This document shows, one piece after another, positions 6,110-11,546 of a stretch of DNA of 11,546 nucleotides (within the stretch, counting starts at the first letter, position 1; every line of letters starts with the position of its first letter). The notes beneath the pieces are model-generated. The model searched no databases, was not told the DNA's origin, and saw nothing but the letters and a program-made list of their open reading frames with translations. The stretch is from Asaia bogorensis (GTDB taxonomy: Bacteria > Pseudomonadota > Alphaproteobacteria > Acetobacterales > Acetobacteraceae). The translations under genes and the position numbers were made by a program. The stretch lies in contig CAMCZJ010000087.1 in the NCBI GenBank assembly GCA_945886995.1, forward strand, positions 1-11,546, read 5' to 3'.

Positions 6110-7063
6110 TTGTCCAAAGACCCACCCGCGCTTTCCATCGTTGTCCCCGCCTATCAGGAGGAGGAGGTGCTGCCCCAATTCCATGCGCGGTTGGAGGCGG
6201 CGCTGGCCGATATCGGCCTCACCTGGGAAGTGGTCTATGTGAATGATGGGTCGAAGGATGGCACGCTTGCCGTGATGCTCGGCCTTCAGGCCAAGGATCA
6301 GCGCGCCTCAGTGCTCAATCTCAGCCGCAATTTCGGCAAGGAAATTGCACTCACTGCCGGCCTGGATCACGCCCGCGGGGTTGAGGCAGTGGTGGTGATT
6401 GACGCCGATCTGCAAGACCCACCGGAGGTAATCCCAGACCTGATCGCCGCCTGGCGCCAGGGCTTCGATGTTGCCTATGCGCAGCGCAATACCCGCGCCG
6501 GCGAAACCTGGCTGAAAAAGGCGACCGCTTCCGCGTTTTACCGGCTGATGCAGCGCATCAGCGGCAAGGTGCATCTGCCCCCCGATACCGGCGATTTCCG
6601 GCTGATGAGCCGCCGCGCCCTGGATGCGCTGCTAAAGCTGCGCGAACAGCATCGCTTCATGAAGGGGCTTTTCGCCTGGATCGGCTTTCCCGCGATTGCG
6701 GTGCGTTATGACCGCGCGCCGCGCGCTGCCGGCACGACCAAATGGAATTACTGGAAGCTCTGGAATTTTTCGCTGGAGGGCATCACCTCCTTCACCGTCG
6801 CACCGCTCAAAATCGCGACCTATATCGGGCTGATTACGGCGATTGGCGCCTTGGCCTTTCTGGCGCAGTTGATCTTCCGCACTATCTTCTTCGGCAATCC
6901 TGTCGCCGGCTACCCGAGCCTTCTGGCGGTGACGCTGTTCCTGGGTGGCGTGCAGATGATGATGCTTGGCATCATCGGCGAGTACCTCGGGCGCATCTTC
7001 AACGAAACCAAGGGCCGGCCGCTTTACCTGGTGGAACGCTACCTGCCCGGCGATAAAGCGTGA
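6110..7063 (+). CDS. GT2-family polyprenyl-phosphate glycosyltransferase, GtrB/DPM1-like
   Basis: Starting at the TTG, this is a 317-residue inner-membrane protein. The cytosolic GT-A domain shows 'SIVVPAYQEE' (8-17), the NDGSKDGT nucleotide-binding turn (Asp46) and the metal-binding D98-A-D100 in 'DADLQDPPE'. It continues with 'DFRLMSRRALDALL' and 'GLFAWIGF', then two C-terminal membrane segments (about 232-255 and 265-290) around 'FFGNPVAGYPS', ending 'GIIGEYLGRIFNE'. This is the GtrB/ArnC/DPM1 architecture: it moves a sugar from a nucleotide donor to undecaprenyl phosphate on the cytosolic face. The following gene overlaps by 4 bp and resembles the periplasmic-side transferase of such systems. 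An upstream in-frame ATG at 5999 would add 37 residues that look unlike the family and use rarer codons (CTA, TTA, GTA), so I prefer 6110, with doubt. Confidence 0.9.
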   Translation: MSKDPPALSIVVPAYQEEEVLPQFHARLEAALADIGLTWEVVYVNDGSKDGTLAVMLGLQAKDQRASVLNLSRNFGKEIALTAGLDHARGVEAVVVIDADLQDPPEVIPDLIAAWRQGFDVAYAQRNTRAGETWLKKATASAFYRLMQRISGKVHLPPDTGDFRLMSRRALDALLKLREQHRFMKGLFAWIGFPAIAVRYDRAPRAAGTTKWNYWKLWNFSLEGITSFTVAPLKIATYIGLITAIGALAFLAQLIFRTIFFGNPVAGYPSLLAVTLFLGGVQMMMLGIIGEYLGRIFNETKGRPLYLVERYLPGDKA

Positions 7064-8697
7064 CGCGACCAGCTTTGAAAGCATGGGCCGGGGCTGCGGC
7101 TTCGGTGCTGATTGGCTGGGCGGTGATCGCCTATGCCTTCGGGCTCCATATCCTGCCGCCCTGGAATACGGGTTGGATGTTGAGCGGCATGATCGGCCCC
7201 GACCCGGTGCAATATTGGCTGGGCTGGAGCTTCTTTCGCCGCGCGCCGTGGTCCTGGCCGCCCGGCCTCAACCCGCTTTGGGGGCTGGAGGTGAGTTCCT
7301 CCATCTACTACGCGGATGCGATTCCGCTGCTGGCCTTCTTCTTCAAGGCCATCAGCCCGGTGCTGGAGGTTTCGCAATATTGGGGGCTTTGGATTTACGG
7401 CTGCGCGGGGCTGCAAGCTTTCATGGCGTGGCGCATCATCGGGCTTGCCACTCCTGACCCTTTGGCGCGGCTGGCCGGTGCCGCGTTGTTTGTACTGCAA
7501 CCGACAATGCTCGCGCGCATGGGCGGGCATTTCGCGCTTTCGGCGCATTTTCTGCTGCTGATCGGGCTGTGGCTTTGCCTGACGCATGGGGCAAAAGCAC
7601 GTTGGCTGGCTTGGGCGGCTTTGTTGGTCGCGACAGCGCTGATCCATGCCTATCTGCTACCCATGGTGGCCGCTCTTTGGACCGCGGATGTCCTGGCGCG
7701 CTGGCTGGATGGCACCAAGCGCAGCGGGCTTTTCGCTGAAGTGGTCATCATCTTCGCCCTTGTGCTGGCAGCACTTTGGGCGGGCGGGATGTTCGTGCTG
7801 GGCGGCGGCTTTGGCGGGTTTTGGGGCGGCTATGGGCAGATGCAAATGGATGTGCTGGCTCCCTTGGACCCCTCGCCCTGGGGCGCCTTCCTGCCGGACT
7901 TGCCGGGACCGAGCCATGTGGAAGTTGGGCATTCCTATGCCGGTCTTGGCGCGCTTTTGCTGGTGCTGCTTGCGCTATTGGCTTGGGCCAAGAACCCAAC
8001 CAAGCCCAAAGGGCGCTTCTGGCCGCTGATCCTGGTGTTGGCTGCCATGGCGCTATTCGCCATTTCGCCGAATGTCTCCATTGCTGGTGTCACCTTCACT
8101 ATTGTCGAGTTACCGCAATGGATTCAGCGCTATGCGGATGCGCTGCGTGCTTCAGAACGCTTCATCTGGCCGCTTGGCTATGCCGCGCTGATCACCGCGG
8201 TTTTTCTGCTGATCCGCTGGCTCGGTGGGCGGCGGGCCGGCTTTGTACTGGCCGGCCTGGTTGTTATCCAAGTCTTGGATATGCGACCCGGCTTTGCCCG
8301 GCTGCATCATTTTTTCCCCCCCACGGCCGCCACCGCGCCTTTGCGGCTTTCGGACCCTTTCTGGGCCGAGGCCGCGCGCTATTACACGCGCATCCGCATC
8401 ATCCCCTCCGGCAATCAGGCCCCCTGGTGGGAGGAGATCGCGGTTTTTGCCGCCACCAAAGGGCTGCAGACTGATGCGGTCTACTTCGCGCGACTCGACC
8501 CGAAGCGGGTGGCGGCGCTGAATGCCAAGCTGGCGCACCAATTGGCGGAGGGGGAATTTGAGCCCCAAACCCTTTATGTTTTGGGCGATGAGGGCGCGCT
8601 AACACTGGTTGGCGCCAGCCATCAGCCCGGCCGGGACCTGATTGGCGGCTTCGACGGGCTTTGGGTGCTGGCGCCAGGCTGGCATGCCCGCAGATAA
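7060..8697 (+). CDS. Polytopic membrane protein, DUF6311 / GtrC-like putative glycosyltransferase
   Basis: A 545-residue integral membrane protein. It starts with GTG at 7060 inside GTGA, overlapping the stop of the GtrB-like gene, so the two are almost surely translated together. About ten or more hydrophobic segments fill residues 5-425. A soluble domain of about 115 residues (roughly 428-545) follows, probably periplasmic. Near the N-terminus, 'GPDPVQYWLGWSFFRRAPW' (Asp48) and 'SSSIYYADAIPLLAFFFKAISP' in two parts (SSSIYYADAIPL with Asp86, then LAFFFKAISP) match the pattern I know from DUF6311 proteins. These resemble GT-C enzymes, in which acidic residues in the first periplasmic loops take part in catalysis. 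The likely role is transfer of a sugar from the polyprenyl-phosphate sugar made by its partner onto a surface glycan. The acceptor is unknown. A T6C7 tract at 8310-8322 falls near the junction of the membrane part and the C-terminal domain. Confidence 0.85.
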   Translation: MTRPALKAWAGAAASVLIGWAVIAYAFGLHILPPWNTGWMLSGMIGPDPVQYWLGWSFFRRAPWSWPPGLNPLWGLEVSSSIYYADAIPLLAFFFKAISPVLEVSQYWGLWIYGCAGLQAFMAWRIIGLATPDPLARLAGAALFVLQPTMLARMGGHFALSAHFLLLIGLWLCLTHGAKARWLAWAALLVATALIHAYLLPMVAALWTADVLARWLDGTKRSGLFAEVVIIFALVLAALWAGGMFVLGGGFGGFWGGYGQMQMDVLAPLDPSPWGAFLPDLPGPSHVEVGHSYAGLGALLLVLLALLAWAKNPTKPKGRFWPLILVLAAMALFAISPNVSIAGVTFTIVELPQWIQRYADALRASERFIWPLGYAALITAVFLLIRWLGGRRAGFVLAGLVVIQVLDMRPGFARLHHFFPPTAATAPLRLSDPFWAEAARYYTRIRIIPSGNQAPWWEEIAVFAATKGLQTDAVYFARLDPKRVAALNAKLAHQLAEGEFEPQTLYVLGDEGALTLVGASHQPGRDLIGGFDGLWVLAPGWHARR

Positions 8698-8917
8698 CAT
8701 AGCGCTACGTCAGTCACTTAACGGGCGTTTTTCCCACCAATCCAGAGCCGCACTCGCAGCGCCGCAACATCCGCCGCGTTTGCCACAATCTGGCCGCAAC
8801 CGCGGCCCAAATCCGCCCCCGTTGAGGACTTAAACCCTTCATCAATACCGTGAATCCGGTACCCCCCAGTGAGAGGTTCATCGCCTCTTTCTTTCAGGTT
8901 CGAAGGCTCAGGACACC
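8698..8917 (+). promoter_or_regulatory. Intergenic region ahead of the sugar-phosphate transferase gene
   Basis: This 220-bp gap separates the Gtr-like pair from the glycan-synthesis genes, so a new promoter is likely. Visible inverted repeats are GGCCGC/GCGGCC (8792-8807, 4-base loop, no T tract), TACCG/CGGTA (8846-8861) and AGAGG/CCTCT (8872-8888), the last followed by TTCTTTC. The last could act as an attenuator-like hairpin. None is long enough for a firm call, and I cannot place -35/-10 boxes with confidence. No small gene stands out. Confidence 0.35.
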
Positions 8918-9604
8918 ATGTCCAGCGTACCCGTACAGACCATCCAGCAATCCACGACCCAGACCATTGGTTTGGAACGCGACCGCAAGGCGCTTTTCCC
9001 CATCGCGAAGCGCGCGCTTGATATCATCGGCGCTGGCGTCGGGCTGTTGTTGCTCGCCCCGTTCTTCCTGATCGTGGCGTTGATGCTGCGTGCCGATGGT
9101 GGCCCGGCCTTCTTCGCGCATCAGCGCGTGGGTCGCGGCGGCAAGCTGTTCGGCTGCCTCAAATTCCGCTCCATGGTGATTGATTCGCAAGCGCGCCTTG
9201 AAACGCTGCTGGCCAATGATCCGGCGGCGCGCGCTGAATGGGAAGCGACCCGCAAGCTGAAGAATGATCCGCGCATCACGCCGATCGGGCGCTTCCTGCG
9301 GTCCACCAGCCTTGATGAATTGCCGCAGTTGATCAATGTGCTGCGCGGTGAGATGAGCCTGGTTGGCCCCCGCCCCGTGCAGGAAGCGGAGATTGATCGC
9401 TATTACGGCGCTTCAGCCGCGCACTACATGGCGGTGCGCCCTGGCATTACCGGCCTTTGGCAGGTGAGCGGGCGGAGCGAAACGTCTTACGAATCCCGCG
9501 TTGCGCTGGATGTTTCCTATGTGTCGCGCCCGTCGCTGCTGGCAGATTTTTCCATTCTGCTGCGCACGCCAGTTGCGGTATTGTCGCGCCGCGGCGCGCA
9601 TTGA
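8918..9604 (+). CDS. Initiating sugar-phosphate transferase, ExoY/WcaJ-type (bacterial sugar transferase family)
   Basis: A 228-residue monotopic phosphoglycosyl transferase of the short, ExoY-like form; it lacks the extra N-terminal membrane domain of WbaP/WcaJ. A single hydrophobic segment (about 33-57, VGLLLLAPFFLIVALML with Pro48) fits the re-entrant helix of the family. Signature blocks follow: KFRSM (82-86), the Asp-Glu dyad D133-E134 in 'SLDELPQLINVLRGEMS', LVGPRP (148-153) and 'RPGITGLWQVSGRS' (174-187). In this family the Asp of the dyad carries a covalent phosphosugar intermediate. The enzyme transfers hexose-1-phosphate from a UDP-sugar to undecaprenyl phosphate, the first step of exopolysaccharide or O-antigen repeat synthesis. 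Which sugar is used cannot be read here. The ATG at 8918 follows an AGGA-containing stretch. The downstream flippase gene supports the pathway. Confidence 0.95.
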   Translation: MSSVPVQTIQQSTTQTIGLERDRKALFPIAKRALDIIGAGVGLLLLAPFFLIVALMLRADGGPAFFAHQRVGRGGKLFGCLKFRSMVIDSQARLETLLANDPAARAEWEATRKLKNDPRITPIGRFLRSTSLDELPQLINVLRGEMSLVGPRPVQEAEIDRYYGASAAHYMAVRPGITGLWQVSGRSETSYESRVALDVSYVSRPSLLADFSILLRTPVAVLSRRGAH

Positions 9605-9613
9605 CAATGAACG

Positions 9614-9635
9614 GGCGCGGCAAGTTGCCCGCGCC
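9614..9635 (+). terminator. Weak hairpin between the sugar transferase and flippase genes
   Basis: GGCGCGG (9614-9620) and CCGCGCC (9629-9635) form a perfect 7-bp stem with an 8-base loop, starting 10 bases after the transferase stop. No T tract follows, so full termination is doubtful. It may only stabilise the upstream mRNA or tune readthrough into the flippase gene 75 bp on. Confidence 0.3.
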
Positions 9636-9679
9636 TATCCTCTGAATTCGTAGCGCACCGCCGGCTGAAGGAATTTCCA

Positions 9680-11200
9680 ATGGCTGAGGCGCAACCTGCG
9701 GGAGCCGCGGAACGCGCGGGCGGGTGCAGGCTGGTCTCTGGCATTCTCTGGAATGGGCTTGGGCGCGGCCTGCCCTTGTTGCTCGCCCTAGTCATCACGC
9801 CGTTTCTGGTTGGCGCCCTTGGCGTGGAACGCTGGGGGCTTTTCACGCTTGCGCTGGCGCTGATTGGCATTTTCGGCGTTTTCGATCTTGGCCTTGGCAT
9901 GGCGCTGACGCGCTGCGTTTCGGAAAAGCTGGGTACTGGCGCAGTTGACGAAGCGCGCGCCATGATCGGGGCGACATTGCTCGCCTTGCTTGGCGTATCT
10001 TCAATCATGGCAGTGGCGCTTTTTCTGGCAATGCCGTGGATGGTGGGCGAATTCCTGAATGTACCGGAAGGCTTGCGGCAGGAAGCCATCACAGCCTTTC
10101 AATTGCTGGCCGCCGGCGCGCCTTTGGTGGTGCTGAACGCCGCGCTTTGGGGCGTGCTTTCCGCCTGGCAGCGTTTTCGGCTCGCTAATCTCGTCAATAT
10201 CCCGCTCAACACCTTTTACTATCTCGGCCCTTTGCTGGTGTTGTTGGTGTGGAACAGCCTGATCGGCGTGATGTTGGCGGTGATTTTGGTGCGGCTTTTC
10301 AGCGGCATTGCCTATGCCATCATCGCGCATCGCGATGTGCCGGGGCTTGGCCTGCGTGCGCCGCACTTTGGCCTGATGCGGCCATTGCTCCGCCAAGGTT
10401 TGTGGATGAGCCTTTCCGGCGCGCTCACGCAGCTATTGCTTTACGCGGATCGCTTCATCATCGGCGCCATGCTGACACTTTCGGCGGTGGCGTTTTACGC
10501 GACACCGCTTGATCTGATCATGCGACTTTGGATTTTGCCCGTGGCGGTGGTACAAACCCTTCTGCCCGCCATTTCCTCTTCCTATCGTGACCTGCCGCAG
10601 GATACCGCGCTGCTTGTGAAGCGCGGCGCCTTGATTGTGATGGCGCTTTGCCTGCCGCCTTCCTTGATCCTGATCCCAGGGGCGGAGCTTTTCTTGCGGC
10701 TTTGGTTGGGCGAGGCTTTTGCCGCGGGCGGCGGCCAGGTGCTGCGCATTCTTGCCTTTGGCATTTTCTTTTCCTGCCTGGCCTTCATCCCTGGCGTCTT
10801 GTTGGAAGCGATTGGGCGGCCAGATGTGACCGCTAAATTCTCGCTAGTGCTGGCAGCGATCTTCCTGCCGCTGAGCGCGGCGCTTTTGCCCTGGATTGGC
10901 ATTGAAGGCGCGGCACTCGCTTGGGCGGCGCGCTGCGTGGTGGATTGCCTGGGGCGCTGCTGGGCCGCCGCGCGGCTTTACCCGGCCGTGCGGGGGACGA
11001 TACGCGATCTGCTTTGGCCGATCATTCCAGCCGCCCTTGGTTTGGCAGCGCTGGTGCCCATGGGTGGCTGGCTTTGGCCCGCGCTTCTGGCCGCCTTGGT
11101 TTTCGGCTTGGTTTTCGCCGCCGGTTGGTCCATTGCCGCGCCACAAGACAAGGTCAGCGCTTTGGCGCTGATCCGTGGAAAGGGGCGCCGCAGCGCATGA
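9680..11200 (+). CDS. Wzx-like polysaccharide flippase (MOP/MATE superfamily oligosaccharide transporter)
   Basis: A 506-residue inner-membrane protein with about 12-14 hydrophobic helices spread over its whole length, the usual size for this family. The start is typical of Wzx proteins: after a 19-residue polar lead comes 'GILWNGLGRGLPLLLALVIT', then 'WGLFTLALALIGIFGVFDLG' and 'LGMALTRCVSE', with the conserved acidic residue Asp69 and Arg78 in the first helices. It would turn lipid-linked oligosaccharides from the cytosolic to the periplasmic face of the inner membrane. GAAGGA at 9667-9672, 7 bases before the ATG, supports the start. The preceding gene makes the first lipid-linked sugar, and the following glycosyltransferase gene overlaps its stop codon, so all three likely belong to one glycan operon. 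The exact cargo is unknown. Confidence 0.92.
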   Translation: MAEAQPAGAAERAGGCRLVSGILWNGLGRGLPLLLALVITPFLVGALGVERWGLFTLALALIGIFGVFDLGLGMALTRCVSEKLGTGAVDEARAMIGATLLALLGVSSIMAVALFLAMPWMVGEFLNVPEGLRQEAITAFQLLAAGAPLVVLNAALWGVLSAWQRFRLANLVNIPLNTFYYLGPLLVLLVWNSLIGVMLAVILVRLFSGIAYAIIAHRDVPGLGLRAPHFGLMRPLLRQGLWMSLSGALTQLLLYADRFIIGAMLTLSAVAFYATPLDLIMRLWILPVAVVQTLLPAISSSYRDLPQDTALLVKRGALIVMALCLPPSLILIPGAELFLRLWLGEAFAAGGGQVLRILAFGIFFSCLAFIPGVLLEAIGRPDVTAKFSLVLAAIFLPLSAALLPWIGIEGAALAWAARCVVDCLGRCWAAARLYPAVRGTIRDLLWPIIPAALGLAALVPMGGWLWPALLAALVFGLVFAAGWSIAAPQDKVSALALIRGKGRRSA

Positions 11201-11546
11201 TGCCAATCGCCATCAATGGCCGCTTTCTGACGCAGGGCATGACCGGTGTGCAGCGTTTTGCGCGTGAAATCACCGCGGCGGCGGATCGGCTGGCGGGCCA
11301 TGATGCTTGGCCTGCGGCACGGCTATTGATGCCAAGCAGCGTGGCGCAAAGCCCCTTTGCCTATCTGAAGGCGGAAGCCATTGGCCAAAAATCAGGCCAA
11401 TTCTGGGAACAATGGGAATTGCCGAAAGCGGCCAAAGGGTCCTTCCTGATCAACCTTGGCAATACCGCGCCGTTGATGCTGGGCAGCGGCCAAGTAGTCG
11501 TGATCCACGATGCCGGCGTGTTTGACACGCCAGAAAGTTATTCCTT
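11197..11546 (+). CDS. GT4-family glycosyltransferase, N-terminal part (3' cut by window edge)
   Basis: An ATG at 11197 overlaps the flippase stop codon (ATGA; a second ATG follows at 11200), and the frame stays open to the window end: 116 codons. The protein begins MMPIAINGRFLTQGMTGVQR followed by FAREI. This is a characteristic beginning for GT4/group 1 glycosyltransferases of polysaccharide loci, where the first strand and a 'TGVQRFARE' glycine-loop helix start the GT-B fold. The end of the visible part, 'VVVIHDAGVFDTPESY', is also typical of these enzymes. The catalytic C-terminal domain lies outside the window, so donor and acceptor cannot be judged. The overlap implies translational coupling with the flippase. 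A purine-rich AAAGGGG at about 11179-11185 may serve as its ribosome binding site. Confidence 0.88.
   Translation, partial: MMPIAINGRFLTQGMTGVQRFAREITAAADRLAGHDAWPAARLLMPSSVAQSPFAYLKAEAIGQKSGQFWEQWELPKAAKGSFLINLGNTAPLMLGSGQVVVIHDAGVFDTPESYS

Noticed and set aside
7776..8474. 232-codon + strand frame inside the GtrC-like gene
   Set aside because: An out-of-frame shadow of a membrane protein with a consistent helix pattern; the product is Cys, Arg and Trp rich and has no recognisable domain.
9517..10092. 191-codon - strand frame over the end of the sugar transferase and the start of the flippase
   Set aside because: Antisense to two motif-rich genes and low in recognisable structure; a GC-bias artefact.
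1..11546. Mobile element, CRISPR array, tRNA or toxin-antitoxin pair
   Set aside because: I found no transposase-like frame, no regularly spaced repeats, no tRNA cloverleaf with its conserved arms and no small gene pair of that type. A covariance-model search for RNAs would settle the tRNA point.

Overview
The window looks like chromosome of a Gram-negative, GC-rich alphaproteobacterium. Acetobacteraceae of the Roseomonas/Roseococcus type is my best guess. The reasons are Bug/TctC solute receptors found in tandem, a TorF-type outer-membrane porin, GC-rich codon use and an envelope-glycan locus. The lineage is an inference from gene content; there is no rRNA or other marker here.

Left part (1-3436, + strand): a small metabolic cassette. 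It holds the C-terminal part of one Bug/TctC periplasmic receptor (cut by the window edge), a complete second receptor, and, 21 bp further on, a thiamine-diphosphate enzyme of the acetolactate-synthase/decarboxylase superfamily. No TctA/TctB membrane components and no ilvH-type regulatory subunit are visible. The likely theme is capture of a carboxylate and its ThDP-dependent conversion, substrate unknown. A hairpin at 3449-3477 may end this unit.

Middle part (3437-5952): a monocistronic TorF-family outer-membrane protein gene with an AT-rich leader, a 5'-UTR hairpin and a good intrinsic terminator. Facing it on the - strand is a gene for an FAD/NAD(P)-dependent monooxygenase-like protein.

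Right part (about 6000-11546, + strand): envelope polysaccharide genes. A GtrB-like polyprenyl-phosphate glycosyltransferase overlaps by 4 bp (GTGA) a multi-membrane-span DUF6311/GtrC-like protein. These look like two thirds of a Gtr-type glycan-decorating system, with no GtrA flippase between or beside them. After a 220-bp gap come an ExoY/WcaJ-type initiating sugar-phosphate transferase, a Wzx-type flippase and the start of a GT4 glycosyltransferase whose ATG overlaps the flippase stop. Together these would start a lipid-linked glycan, build it, move it across the inner membrane and possibly decorate it in the periplasm. No polymerase (Wzy) or export genes are seen before the window ends.

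I found no tRNA, rRNA, CRISPR array, insertion sequence or prophage sign. No stretch of 300 bp or more lacks a gene. I do not see a clearly new system. The best leads are the receptor-enzyme cassette, the Gtr pair lacking GtrA, and a T6C7 tract inside the GtrC-like gene.
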